Shown piece after piece: positions 16,583-25,015 of a DNA stretch of 63,556 bases. The notes under the pieces were generated by a model. It searched no databases and had not been told where the DNA came from. It worked only from the letters and a program-made list of their open reading frames with translations. The stretch covers positions 1 to 63,556 of the forward strand of contig CAXXKR010000005.1 in NCBI GenBank assembly GCA_963674955.2, given 5' to 3'. This DNA is from G963674955 sp963674955 (GTDB taxonomy: Bacteria > Desulfobacterota > Desulfovibrionia > Desulfovibrionales > Desulfovibrionaceae). Numbering within the stretch: position 1 is the stretch's first letter; every line of letters begins with the position of its first letter. The translations under genes and the position numbers were made by a program.

Positions 16583-17494
16583 TCAGAACGACATGCCCAG
16601 CCCCACATAAGGTTTGAATCTCTTTTCCTCTTCCAGGTGTGGCAACGGCGCCATGGGGGGCACGCGGTCGAAATCGCGGCTCATGTTGCCGTACACCGCG
16701 GCGATGCGTCCGGACTTGTTCCTGGGCCTGGCCAGGGTCACCCCGTTTTCACGGAATCCGTTGTCCCTGAACGAGGCATGGGGGGCGGTTGAAGATGCCG
16801 AAAGGCTGGACGGAGGAGGAGACGCCGCCAGGTTTTCACGTACCGCTTCCCTGGCCAACGGGTTGACAGGGCTCTTATCCCCATGCCGCACGCTCGGTTT
16901 GGGAGTGGGGACGAACTTGCGTAGCGCCTTGTGCACCATGCTCTCCAGCTTGCTTACAGTGGATTCCTTTCCAGAAGGACTGACTGGAGCCGCCACTGAA
17001 GCCTTTTTCACGACCGGTTTGGTTGTGGGGTGCGGAGAGAGAACCACCTTGGGCAGAGCCGGAGGAGCAGGAGCCTTGGCGGCCGTGGGAACGCTCCTGA
17101 CCACAGGGGCGCTCGCGGCCTTTGGAGGCGCCACCATGGGCGCCTTTACGGCAACTACCGGCTTCATGCCAAGCGGCATGACATTGGCGTAGGTTCCCCT
17201 GGACTGCAGCTTGTGCTGCAATTCGAGAGCCCGGGAATGATCGCTGAAATTTCCGGCGAAAACCCTGTAGTACATGCCCTTGCCAGGCACCTCCGCCTGG
17301 ACGATATAATGCTCGAGTCCCTGAAGAATATCCGGGTAGTTGCGGGCCAACTTCCGCCATCCCGCTCCCGCACTTCGTTCCGTGCGGTACGAAGCCAGAT
17401 GCACCGAGTACTTCCCCCCTGCCATGGATACGGCGGGAAGCGCCATAAGTACCGCTAATGTCAACAACGCGGCAAGCATCCGTCCATTTCGCAT
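16583..17494 (-). CDS. Secreted SPOR-domain protein with long Pro/Ala/Lys-rich tail
   Basis: A 303-residue protein with signal peptide (about 1-25, ending SMAGG), then an N-terminal SPOR-like domain (YSVHLASYRTERSAGAGWRK to GTYANVMPLG, about residues 28-110). The long low-complexity Ala/Pro/Lys tail has no recognised fold and ends KPYVGLGMSF, a terminal Phe reminiscent of outer-membrane beta-strand endings. ATG 17494 has AGGAG seven bases upstream; the frame is open 19 codons further. Third SPOR protein in 9 kb. Confidence 0.75.
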   Translation of the reverse strand: MRNGRMLAALLTLAVLMALPAVSMAGGKYSVHLASYRTERSAGAGWRKLARNYPDILQGLEHYIVQAEVPGKGMYYRVFAGNFSDHSRALELQHKLQSRGTYANVMPLGMKPVVAVKAPMVAPPKAASAPVVRSVPTAAKAPAPPALPKVVLSPHPTTKPVVKKASVAAPVSPSGKESTVSKLESMVHKALRKFVPTPKPSVRHGDKSPVNPLAREAVRENLAASPPPSSLSASSTAPHASFRDNGFRENGVTLARPRNKSGRIAAVYGNMSRDFDRVPPMAPLPHLEEEKRFKPYVGLGMSF

Positions 17495-18045
17495 AAGCGA
17501 CTCCTGGTCTTGAAGCACCTCGAGCCTGGATGGCCCGGGGCTCTTATGCATTTATCCGAATCAATCCGAATTTGACCCGGACAAAGTCTTGTCCCGTGTG
17601 AATATCAGGGCGAGACTCCACCTCGGAGCCTGCTCCCCTTCTCCACCTTTGCGGCAAGGAACACACCTGCCAGCCCATTGCGGCCGGGCGATCCGCGTCC
17701 AGAGATCTTTTCAGCCCCGGGAAATACAAAACATTGCCGCCTGAAAGTGTTTTTTCCGGATGCTGCAAGGAACGGACCAGGAAACGAAACGACTCCTTAA
17801 TGCAAAAAAATCAATTATAACATGTGGCTATATACTCACAACACAGATGGAGGCATGCCATACCCATGCCCGAACCTGTCCGGAATTCAAAACCTTGACC
17901 CAGAGGTGGCCTCAGTTGGATGAGCATCCGCATGCCCCTGGTTTGTTGCATCGTATTCAAGGCTTCGCTATTATTTCGGGTGAAAAACGGAATACGCAGC
18001 GTCTCGCTTTTGCAACCCTCCGCCCCAAACCATAAGGAGCCCCCC
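17495..18045. other. 551-bp intergenic region
   Basis: Divergent spacer between the SPOR gene and the small Cys-rich gene. A 91-codon plus-strand frame (17760-18035) lacks a ribosome binding site and codon bias, so I do not call it. I see no convincing promoter pair or RNA fold. Confidence 0.4.
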
Positions 18046-18228
18046 ATGCTGATCCCGGTAAATGAGGCCAAATACAAATACTGCCCCTTTCTCACCACAA
18101 AGGACGACAAGCTGCGCTTTTGTCAAAGCACCATGTGCATGATGTGGCGCTACGAAAAGACTGATAAACGTGACCAGGACGATCCCGGGTATTGTGGCCT
18201 GGCAGGAAAGCCTGCGGGAGCCATGTGA
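18046..18228 (+). CDS. Small Cys-containing protein of unknown function
   Basis: A 60-residue soluble protein with five Cys: YCPFL, FCQS, MCMMW and YCGLAG. The C-P-x-C-like spacing and the CQSTMCMMWRYE core suggest metal or Fe-S binding, but no named family comes to mind. AAGGAGCCCCCC precedes ATG 18046, a good site. The frame is open upstream to 17920, which would add poorly biased sequence. Function unknown; the residue pattern and ribosome site make it likely real. Confidence 0.65.
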   Translation: MLIPVNEAKYKYCPFLTTKDDKLRFCQSTMCMMWRYEKTDKRDQDDPGYCGLAGKPAGAM

Positions 18229-18343
18229 CGGCGGCAAGCTTTTGAATGACCTTTTTCCTCGGCTGGTGTACAAGGTCAAGGCATAGCGCTTTGTTTCCAG
18301 TATATCTGGTCAAGCCTGTACACTTTTCAACAAGGAGCCGAAA

Positions 18344-18706
18344 ATGAGCATGCCCGACTTGCGCCTAGCGTTGTTTGCCAAAGCTTATTGCGCGGACGCC
18401 CCCGCCCCCTCGTGGCCGGAAGAGGAACCCACCATGCTGAGCTATGGCATGAACGCTTTCGAGGAAGGGGACTTTTCCCAGGCCGTGGTGCAAATCCGCG
18501 AGTACGTCAAGGCGAACCCCCAGGAAGACGGCCCCCGTCTCATTCTAGGGATATGCCTGTTCATCACGGGGCAGCTCGTCCAGGCTCAGGTGGAATTCGA
18601 GCGGATCAAGCGCTCCCGCCCCTCGGATGCGTTTGTCGCCACACTGCTGGGGCTCTGTCTGCTCAAACGGGAGAAGTTCGACAAGGTACTCGCGGCACTG
18701 CAATGA
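18344..18706 (+). CDS. TPR-like small protein
   Basis: A 120-residue protein. GMNAFEEGDFSQAVVQIREY and the two following helix pairs (LFITGQLVQAQVEFERIKR, LLKREKFDKVLAALQ) read as about two and a half TPR units. No signal peptide. AAGGAG lies before ATG 18344. Likely a protein-interaction adaptor; partner unknown. It ends 45 bases before the 3' boundary of group II intron 2, with which it is convergent. Confidence 0.65.
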   Translation: MSMPDLRLALFAKAYCADAPAPSWPEEEPTMLSYGMNAFEEGDFSQAVVQIREYVKANPQEDGPRLILGICLFITGQLVQAQVEFERIKRSRPSDAFVATLLGLCLLKREKFDKVLAALQ

Positions 18707-18750
18707 ATGGCCCGACCTGAAAACGCTCGACGGCGGAATATCGACGAAAA

Positions 18751-19855
18751 ATCGAGTAGGCTGAAGCAGAGTCATGACCTCTGCTTCATCCCTCTCACAG
18801 AACCGAGCGTACGGACCTCGTACACGGCTCCTGTTCATCTTTATCCCCGATTGATCGGGGGAAGCACTCCCGTTTTAACTGCGTTCATAGCGAAGAGTCC
18901 GAGTTCATCCATGTCAAAACACTTGCTCAAGTCCATGTCCACTACCCAAGTCAGGTCGTAATCACGCATGAACGCTGTGCCCTTGGCTATGGCGTCGTGG
19001 GCGCCTCGCCCCGGCCTGTATCCGTAACTGGACGGATGGAAGTCCGGGTCGAAGATGGGCTCCGGAATGTTTTGAACCGCTTGCTGCACCACGCGCTTCA
19101 CCGGAGAGGGCCAGTAGGCCTTACTGCGAAGGTCCGCCAAGAGATCACGAATGTTCTCGAACTGGTTGAGAGCGAAGTCTTTGCAGGACTGCCCGTCTAC
19201 TCCGGGAGCTCCATTCGCCGACTTCACTTATTGAAACGCCGCCACCAGCGCCTCTTCGTGAAGAAGCCTGCCGTAGAGGCTGTACCAGACTCGATGATTC
19301 ATCGTCCCTCTGTACTTCGTTTCTTCTGTAACGCCACTGCGCGCATCCATTCCGGCTCTTCAGCGCCGAGTGTTCGCCTTCTATCCGTTGCCGGCAATAT
19401 AAGACCATCTTGCGGCGCCTACTCCGGTAAGGGCGGTTGGCTTGAAGAGTCCTGTTCCCAGGGGGCCCTCCCGCTACTTGCCCGCCTCGTCAGGCGGTTT
19501 GTCCTCTGAATGGCGTTGTGTCGTTGACTCTGAAACTTTCAGTTGAACTTCGTCCCTTCGCAACGACCGTCGCTTTTGGCTCTCCGGTCGCTCCACCAAA
19601 CCAGGCTAGCGGTCGTCCTTGTTTTCTCCGCAACACCGTTACCGGGCTCCACTGGCGGCGTCGCCCTCTTTTGCAGGCTTACCCATCACGCCAGCCGAAT
19701 CAGGTTCGCTTGCGCTATGTACCGTTTCCTTCCTATCGCTTCCTTCAGACCCTTCCGTTACCAGAAACGCCCTAGCGATTAGAATTGATTTCCCCTCGGA
19801 CGGGGCATCTCTGCTCTCTCACAAGCAGACGGGTGCCCGGCCTTGCCCGGCAAAC
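18751..19855 (-). mobile_element. Decayed group II intron remnant
   Basis: On the minus strand the element starts GTTTGCCGGGCAAGG at 19855, straight after a terminator stem and TTTT, and ends CCTACTCGAT at 18751, the same 3' end as intron 1. A domain V-like hairpin (18800-18830, GAGCCG against CGGTTC) and a domain VI-like hairpin (18751-18799, GATGAAGCAGAG against CTCTGCTTC) are intact. The 1.1-kb length and gutted reverse transcriptase show that most of the coding part is lost. The two introns differ in sequence, so they are separate arrivals. Confidence 0.75.
18841..19302 (-). pseudogene. Reverse transcriptase remnant of group II intron 2
   Basis: From ATG 19302 the frame reads MNHRVWYSLYGRLL, hits TAA at 19230-19228, then continues VKSANGAPGVDG, a typical start of an intron-encoded reverse transcriptase. 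About 20 residues are missing between SPVKRV and VQQAVQNI (the region that normally reads YIPK...RD). After DMDLSKCFD everything up to the intron 3' end is gone, including YADD and the maturase domain. Three independent lesions mark an old remnant. Confidence 0.8.
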
Positions 19856-19859
19856 AAAA

Positions 19860-19880
19860 GGGAGGGGTCAATCCCCTCCC
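19860..19880 (-). terminator. Terminator of the RHH gene, target site of intron 2
   Basis: GGGAGGGG and CCCCTCCC form an 8-bp stem with a 5-base loop, followed on the minus strand by TTTT and then the intron. Confidence 0.8.
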
Positions 19881-19910
19881 GGAACCACATCACATTCGCC
19901 CCACCTATGG

Positions 19911-20426
19911 CTACAGCAGGCGATCCTTGATCAGGTTCCAGAACTCCAGCACGCTCTCCCTCCAGCCCATCAGCCAGCTCAGGGCCGGGCCTTCCAGCGC
20001 CCCGGCATAGCTCTGCGGCGCCATCAGGGCGTCTTCGTCGATTCGTTCCTGAAAATAGTTACCCAACAATTCATCCTGAAACACATCCGATACGTCCATG
20101 GGTGGAAACAGTATACTGCTCTTGTCCTCCGCCAGCCTCACCGCGTGCAGCAGGGTCTGGTAATTGGCCGCCTTGGCCCAGGCAATGCCGTCCTCGCTTC
20201 CGATATCCGAAAAATCCTGCTCCATAGCCATCTTCTCGGCTCGCAGCCTGTCAACTATGGCGTCCAATGTCTCGTCCCCTTCCATTCGCTGCTGAAAGCT
20301 CTCCTTTTTATCGATCATCTTGCTCACCGCCTCCCGAAACAGCTCCGACAGGTTGATCCGATCCCGCCACGTATCGATCTTCTTGGCGAATTCTTCCGGT
20401 ACGCTCAGGGTATACTTCCTGGTCAT
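19911..20426 (-). CDS. Ribbon-helix-helix DNA-binding protein
   Basis: A 171-residue protein. The N-terminal MTRKYTLSVPEEFAKKIDTW, followed by NLSELFREAVSKMID, is a CopG/Arc-type ribbon-helix-helix (one strand, two helices). The remaining 120 residues are helical and unrecognised, making it much longer than antitoxin-type CopG proteins. ATG 20426 follows GGAGG at five bases; an ATG twelve bases earlier is possible. A row of ACGTGT sites lies just upstream and is probably its own operator. No toxin gene is adjacent. Confidence 0.75.
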   Translation of the reverse strand: MTRKYTLSVPEEFAKKIDTWRDRINLSELFREAVSKMIDKKESFQQRMEGDETLDAIVDRLRAEKMAMEQDFSDIGSEDGIAWAKAANYQTLLHAVRLAEDKSSILFPPMDVSDVFQDELLGNYFQERIDEDALMAPQSYAGALEGPALSWLMGWRESVLEFWNLIKDRLL

Positions 20427-20448
20427 GTGCACCTCCATGATTGAAGAG

Positions 20449-20529
20449 ACGTGTCCTTTCTCTTCTACACATAGCAATTCACTAACACGTGTCAATATTA
20501 TAATACGTGTTTTATTTTGAAGCACGTGT
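20449..20529. promoter_or_regulatory. Row of ACGTGT operator repeats upstream of the RHH gene
   Basis: ACGTGT occurs at 20449, 20487, 20505 and 20524. The last three are spaced 18-19 bp apart, so they lie on nearly the same DNA face. RHH proteins typically bind arrays of short direct or inverted repeats, so autoregulation fits. Confidence 0.6.
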
Positions 20530-20606
20530 CATCTTCGTTTAGAAACGAAAAAGGCCATGAAGCGGCTTAACCTCATGACCTTGAAAATAATAGAGAAAAT
20601 ATGAAT

Positions 20607-20641
20607 CTAGAGCATTTAACCTAAAAAAACAAACGCTCTAG
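20607..20641. repeat. End-only copy of the AGAGC three-hairpin element
   Basis: TAGAGCATTTAAC and GCTCTA match the two ends of the 125-bp elements at 23900, 42031 and 54702 with the middle missing. It is flanked by TA on both sides and supplies the TAG stop of the permease gene. It may now act as a hairpin terminator. Confidence 0.5.
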
Positions 20642-21849
20642 GGATGCGGGTTCCAGGACTCCACCGAGGGGCGCAGGTACAGCAGGCCCAGCTCCTGGGC
20701 CACTTCAATGGCCAGTACTCCCACAAAACACAGGGTGATAACGATGCCGAGGTTTCGCTTCCACCCCCTGCCCTGCCTGATGAGCAGGATTCCCGGTAGG
20801 ATTCCGAAGAGCAGATCGATGCCCACGCCACCCACGATGTCTATGGCCTGCAGAAAAATGTTCGGATCCACCAGCGCCACAACCAGGGGCGGAATAAAAG
20901 CCAGGGTAGCGGAAAGCGTCTTGCTGGCGGAGCCGGTGAGGTCGTCCATGAAACTCACCAGGGCCGAACCGTTGGCCAGAAAGGAGGTGCATATGGCCAC
21001 CAACGCAAAAACCACGGCCAAGGTGGTGAACACCGTCGAGTGCAGCATATTTTGCAGGGGCAACGTGGCGGGAAGATTGTTCTCGTAGGCTTGAAGCAAG
21101 GTGCCGGGAGTGGCGGAGCCATCGGGCCCCGCGGCTGGAAGCGTGCCTGCGACCACGAGGACCCAGAGTACATTCATGAGGAGCCCGGCAATGGTCCCCA
21201 TAACTATTGCGCGGCGGATGCGCCGTTGGTCATAATGCATCTCCCTGCAGATGCTGGGAATAATATTGTGAAAGTGGAACGCCGTGGCCATGACCGGGAG
21301 GGTTGCGGGAAGAAAGCCCCAGTCCATGGGTTCCAGCCGGCTGGCGGAGATCTTTGGAAAGCACATCCCCACCATGAGGATGAAGGCCCCCCACATGAGA
21401 ATCATGAGCAGGCTGTTACCCTTTGCCACCACTCGAAGACCGAAGAGGGTGAGGATGGTCGCGGGGATGAAAAACAGGATCATGGCCAGGGGCAGGGACA
21501 GGTTGGCCTGTCCCAGGCCGTGCAGGATATTCCCGGCGCCACTGGCGTAGGCCACGAGGAGGCCGTAGAGAATCAGCAGGTTGGCCAAAGTCGCCACCCA
21601 TTTTCCGGTAATGCCCAAGGTCTGCCCGAAAAAGGTCGGCAAATCCGCGTTGGATTCGGAAAGGCTCTTTTGCCCCGCCAGAATGAGGGCGGTGGCGGTC
21701 ATCAGCCCCCACAGACAGATGATGCCGAGGAGCGAGGGCAGAAATCCCGACAGACCGGTTTTCACCGGCAGGGCCAGAATCCCGGCGCCAATGAGATTTC
21801 CTGTCACCATGCAGGCCATGGCCAGAACGCTTGCGGGCTTTGCGGACAC
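20638..21849 (-). CDS. Aromatic amino-acid permease (HAAAP family, Trp/Tyr type)
   Basis: A 403-residue protein with about 11 membrane segments. ACMVTGNLIGAGILALPVKT is the conserved first-helix motif of tryptophan/tyrosine permeases (Mtr, TnaB, TyrP), which import aromatic amino acids by proton symport. I chose GTG 21849 because GGAGGAG sits five bases upstream and the remaining 32 codons to 21945 lack membrane character. The last codon is a TAG contributed by the end-only AGAGC element, so the original C-terminus may have been slightly altered. Confidence 0.88.
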   Translation of the reverse strand: MSAKPASVLAMACMVTGNLIGAGILALPVKTGLSGFLPSLLGIICLWGLMTATALILAGQKSLSESNADLPTFFGQTLGITGKWVATLANLLILYGLLVAYASGAGNILHGLGQANLSLPLAMILFFIPATILTLFGLRVVAKGNSLLMILMWGAFILMVGMCFPKISASRLEPMDWGFLPATLPVMATAFHFHNIIPSICREMHYDQRRIRRAIVMGTIAGLLMNVLWVLVVAGTLPAAGPDGSATPGTLLQAYENNLPATLPLQNMLHSTVFTTLAVVFALVAICTSFLANGSALVSFMDDLTGSASKTLSATLAFIPPLVVALVDPNIFLQAIDIVGGVGIDLLFGILPGILLIRQGRGWKRNLGIVITLCFVGVLAIEVAQELGLLYLRPSVESWNPHP

Positions 21850-22070
21850 TTTCTCCTCCGGTGTTGGACGGCCAGTAACAAGGCCGGTTTGGGCCGCGAA
21901 CACTGCACTCGAGACCATTACAACGAAATGCGGAACTGGATTCAAACGGATGCGACCATGCGTTGGGTGGATAGACTTGCCCCTGCTCCACCAAGTCTCG
22001 TGTCAGGAGACAGAGGCGGTTGTCCGCGACCTCACGTCATGCCCCGATCGCAAGCCGAAGGTACTGTGGA

Positions 22071-22547
22071 CTATACATGAAGCTTTCCAAAGCAAACTTC
22101 GACAGTGAGGGGACCGTTTGGGGTGCTGAATGGGATTGCCAGTATGGGTCCTTCCGAAGCGTGCTGCACAATGTGGTTCTTACCCATGTGCACAGTTGGA
22201 ATGGAGGCGTGATATTTCAGACCGAGGGCTGCCAGGCCTTGTCTGGCCTGACCCGAGACCATGTTCGTCAACTCGCCCACGCCATCGCGCAGCACGTCGA
22301 CATCCGTAATCTTCTCGCCGATCATGTTCGCCACCACAGTGGTTGCGCAGGCCTCGCTGAAGGAGATCGCTATGGTTCCCTTGTCCTTTCCGGTGATGCC
22401 GATAATACCCGTAATATCGCCCTGGGCGATCCTGCTTCTCTTTATGTAGGGTTTTTCCGGCTCAGGGGTTATCTGAGCCATGGTGAGAAGCACTTCGACA
22501 ACCGCATCCAGGAATGGATTGATTACATTGACATCCATCGTTTTCAT
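22071..22547 (-). CDS. cheX: CheX-type chemotaxis phosphatase
   Basis: A 158-residue protein of the CheX/CheC-like phosphatase fold. MDVNVINPFLDAVVEVL is the usual N-terminal helix, GTIAISFSEACATTVVANMI the core, and DGVGELTNMVSGQAR fits the E-x2-N active-site helix that dephosphorylates CheY-P. ATG 22547 was chosen (MKTMDVN); ATG 22559 and 22538 are alternatives because no strong ribosome site is visible. Divergent from LemA; not linked to other che genes. Confidence 0.88.
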   Translation of the reverse strand: MKTMDVNVINPFLDAVVEVLLTMAQITPEPEKPYIKRSRIAQGDITGIIGITGKDKGTIAISFSEACATTVVANMIGEKITDVDVLRDGVGELTNMVSGQARQGLAALGLKYHASIPTVHMGKNHIVQHASEGPILAIPFSTPNGPLTVEVCFGKLHV

Positions 22548-22994
22548 CGAATACCCCATACGGCATCACTCGACGCGGCGCCGCATACTGTCCGGCAACA
22601 CCAGCCCGGCGATACCATTGGGCGTGTTGCTGGTTCGCATATCATGTAGTACAACTTTGAATATTATACCTATTATCAAGAGGATACAAGTACTTCTCAA
22701 GACATGTGCGAAATCAAACAATTACGACACCCGTTTTTTCAACCGTTTGTGCTGAAGTTTCTTGCGGGATACGGGCCAACAGGCTAAATCAATGCAAGTT
22801 CATGCGTCGCTGTCATGCCGCTGACACCAGTGGCAACACACAACGATGAAATCGCGGCAATTGCCGGAGTGGCGTCACTTTTTTAGGGGCACCTTTCCCT
22901 GTCAACGCCACCCGGCGAATTCAGCGCCGCGATACACGTTCGCTGCTGAACGTGCTCACTGCATCCGCGTCGCCAACCATCAAGGGGCTTGAAC
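22548..22994. other. 447-bp intergenic region
   Basis: Divergent spacer between cheX and the LemA gene. AT-rich around 22640-22740. I see no gene, no clear -35/-10 pair and no strong hairpin. Confidence 0.35.
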
Positions 22995-23549
22995 ATGATT
23001 TCATTGCTTGCCGTCATCGTTGTATTGGCACTCCTGGGCTTCTGGTTCGTCCGGATCTACAACAAACTCGTGCGCAACCGAAATCTCGTTGAAGAGGGAT
23101 GGAGCGGCATAGACGTGCAGCTGAAAAAGCGCGCTGACCTCATTCCGAACCTGCTCGAGACCGTGAAAGGATACGTCAAGCACGAACGCGAAGTCCTGGA
23201 AAACGTCACCAAGTACAGGACCGAAGCGCAGCAGGCCCAGAACATTGAGCAAAAGTCCCAGGCCGAAGGCCTGCTCTCCCAGGCCCTGGGCCGCCTCTTC
23301 GCCGTGGCCGAGGCATATCCGGACCTCAAGGCCAACCAGAACTTCATCGAACTCCAGCATGCCCTCGCGGACATCGAGAACTCCATTGAAATGGCCAGGC
23401 GTTATTACAACGGAAGCGTGCGCAACATGAATATCCTGGTGGAATCATTTCCCAGCAATTTCGTGGCTTCCATGTTCCAGTTTTCCAAGGCGGCTTTTTT
23501 CGAAATCAAGGAACCCAACGAACGTATCGTTCCGGAAATCCATTTCTGA
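22995..23549 (+). CDS. LemA family protein
   Basis: A 184-residue protein with one N-terminal membrane helix (about residues 3-22) and a long helical domain. YNKLVRNRNLVEEGWSGIDV and LKKRADLIPNLLETVKGYVK are hallmark LemA motifs, as are ENSIEMARRYYNGSVRNMN and FPSNFVASMFQF. LemA proteins are thought to be periplasmic helical scaffolds; their molecular role is unclear. ATG 22995 follows AAGGGG. LemA genes often neighbour DUF2207 or TPM-domain genes; a DUF2207 gene lies 5 kb away on the other strand. Confidence 0.93.
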   Translation: MISLLAVIVVLALLGFWFVRIYNKLVRNRNLVEEGWSGIDVQLKKRADLIPNLLETVKGYVKHEREVLENVTKYRTEAQQAQNIEQKSQAEGLLSQALGRLFAVAEAYPDLKANQNFIELQHALADIENSIEMARRYYNGSVRNMNILVESFPSNFVASMFQFSKAAFFEIKEPNERIVPEIHF

Positions 23550-23595
23550 TCAACCACATCCCCTGTCTCAGGACGTAGACTCTCCTGACATCGGG

Positions 23596-23640
23596 CCGGC
23601 GGGAAGGCATACAGAATGCCCCTCGCCGGTTTTCTTTTTT
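23596..23640 (+). terminator. Rho-independent terminator of the LemA gene
   Basis: CCGGCG...CGCCGG encloses GGCAT...ATGCC and is followed by a long T-rich tract (TTTTCTTTTTTTTC). Confidence 0.85.
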
Positions 23641-23899
23641 TTCTTTGCCATCGATGATTATTTATTTTGATTTAATCTAGACTTTTTCTAACTCATGTGC
23701 CATATACATTTTAAGCCCAATGCAAATCTCGGGTCCTTGGGTCGTTGTGGAGGCGACACGAGGACCCGAGGCATTTTCAGCCCTGCCCGTTTAACGGGCT
23801 TATCCGTTTCCCGGCAGGATCTGAACCGACGGGACTAGCGCAGCGAGCAGCCCCGCCAATCGCGGCCGAAATTGCCGCCGCAGGGCCGAAACCAGGACT
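23641..23899. other. Structured non-coding stretch upstream of the AbrB-type gene
   Basis: CTCGGGTCCT (23728-23737) and AGGACCCGAG (23761-23770) pair perfectly over ten bases, with a smaller GTCG/CGAC stem inside. Downstream follow GCCCG/CGGGC, CTGCC/GGCAG and GCGGC/GCCGC pairings. It looks like a folded RNA or a small cluster of stems, but fits no riboswitch I know. Confidence 0.4.
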
Positions 23900-24025
23900 A
23901 GAGCATTTTAACTTTGAAAAAGTTCAAGTGCTCTGCAAGGATTTGCCTGCAAATTCTTGCCGCGAAATGCTTGTAGGCTGGCTTTGCCAGCCGTTGAACA
24001 AGCATTTCAAGCGTAAAGTGCTCTA
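23900..24025 (+). repeat. AGAGC three-hairpin element, copy A
   Basis: A 126-bp element. Hairpin 1: AGAGCATTT with AAGTGCTCT. Hairpin 2: GCAAG/CTTGC with inner ATTTG/CAAAT. Hairpin 3: GAAATGCTTGT/ACAAGCATTTC with inner GGCTGGC/GCCAGCC. It ends GCTCT and is flanked by TA on both sides. It lies 22 bp upstream of the AbrB-type gene. Confidence 0.8.
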
Positions 24026-24047
24026 AAAGAACCGAAAGGAAATTGCG

Positions 24048-24380
24048 ATGCAGCGTTGCAGCATGGACAAACAGGGCAGAGTCACGATTCCGGGGTCCGT
24101 GCGCAAGCAGATGGACATTGCCCCGGGCATGGAGTTCATGGCCGAGGTCAGCTCCAAGGGCCTGCTGTTGCGCCCTGTGCAGGAAATCCACACCGGCTTC
24201 AGTCCCCTGGCCTGCCTCTCCTCCCCGCAAGAGGGTGAATTCGACGCCCGGCTTCTGATCCCGTCCCAGGAAACGCGGGATATGACCGACGAACTCACCA
24301 TCCAGGCGGAATCGGTTGTCAGCGTCGCCCCCCTGGATCCCTCGGAAAGACGCCGGATTTTCAGCCGCTTGGCTGGCTGA
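24048..24380 (+). CDS. SpoVT/AbrB-domain DNA-binding protein
   Basis: A 110-residue protein. MDKQGRVTIPGSVRKQMDI is a textbook SpoVT/AbrB (MazE-type) swapped-hairpin DNA-binding motif at residues 6-24. The C-terminal half (about 60-110) is acidic and unrecognised. Antitoxins of this family precede a PIN or MazF toxin; none follows here, so it is more likely a stand-alone regulator. GAAAGGAAA precedes ATG 24048. Copy A of the three-hairpin element lies directly upstream and must form part of its leader or promoter. Confidence 0.8.
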   Translation: MQRCSMDKQGRVTIPGSVRKQMDIAPGMEFMAEVSSKGLLLRPVQEIHTGFSPLACLSSPQEGEFDARLLIPSQETRDMTDELTIQAESVVSVAPLDPSERRRIFSRLAG

Positions 24381-24406
24381 GCCCTGCCGGGCGCACCAGA
24401 AGCGAA

Positions 24407-24435
24407 AAAGCCGGATGCCATCGGCACCCGGCTTT
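24407..24435. terminator. Bidirectional terminator
   Basis: AAAGCCGG-TGCC and GGCA-CCGGCTTT pair with one bulge on each side, between convergent genes, with A-tract and T-tract flanks. Confidence 0.8.
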
Positions 24436-24459
24436 ACAAGGCTTGTTGGAACCTGAAAG

Positions 24460-24660
24460 CTATTGCTTTTTGGTCAGGTATTCGCCAGCGCTCTTCTTGG
24501 CGGCGTCGCAATCCTTGATGGTGTAGACGATGTCCTTTTTGGGGGACACGTCAACGATGTCGGTTTTGCGCTGTTGGCAAATTTCCTTGCCAGCGATGGC
24601 GACGGTGCTGATGGCAACAACAAGGGCGAAAGCCCCGAGAATAGCTACGATCTTTTTCAT
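24460..24660 (-). CDS. Small secreted protein with two cysteines
   Basis: A 66-residue precursor. MKKIVAILGAFALVVAISTV is a signal peptide cleaved near AIAG; the mature peptide is about 45 residues with CQQRK and DCDAAKK, probably one disulfide. GGAGGAA lies six bases before ATG 24660; the frame is open 23 codons upstream without support. Family not recognised. A strong hairpin at 24744-24767 precedes it. Confidence 0.7.
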   Translation of the reverse strand: MKKIVAILGAFALVVAISTVAIAGKEICQQRKTDIVDVSPKKDIVYTIKDCDAAKKSAGEYLTKKQ

Positions 24661-24743
24661 TTTGTATTCCTCCATTGCTACGGTTGCGGGCGATTGGCCC
24701 GACCACCCCTCCAAAAAAATACGTTCCAATACCGCTCCACAAG

Positions 24744-24767
24744 CCGTCTGGAGCTGTCTCCAGACGG
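24744..24767 (-). promoter_or_regulatory. Perfect 10-bp hairpin upstream of the small secreted protein gene
   Basis: CCGTCTGGAG and CTCCAGACGG with a CTGT loop, about 85 bases before ATG 24660. It could be an operator or a 5' stabilising stem. The rest of 24661-25015 shows nothing else I can support beyond a likely terminator for the next gene. Confidence 0.45.
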
Positions 24768-24962
24768 TCCAACAGGCTATTTAAGCGGCGATCCTCCACG
24801 ATTCCGCTTTCCGCGCTGTTACATTGGTACTATACTAGATAGTTGAAAATGATGTCAACTGCAATGCCCTGAGTGTATCTTCTTTCTCGAATTTCAAAAA
24901 CTTTTTCACCCCGGCGCGACAAATATCATACTCCGGGCTCTTTGTTGTTATAATTTTCGTCA

Positions 24963-25012
24963 CCCCGGCTCATGCATCTTACCGGCTCCCATCGGCCAGA
25001 CATAGCCGGGCG
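24963..25012 (-). terminator. Possible terminator of the 25016 gene
   Basis: On the minus strand CCCGGCT just after the stop can pair with AGCCGGG about 40 bases on; the T-run is weak. Confidence 0.35.
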
Positions 25013-25015
25013 CCC

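Noticed and set aside
17760..18035. 91-codon plus-strand ORF
   Set aside because: No ribosome site, irregular composition, and it ends just before the well-supported small gene at 18046.
18997..19930. Several 80-170-codon plus-strand frames inside intron 2
   Set aside because: They run antisense to the intron RNA and reverse transcriptase remnant and have no start signals.
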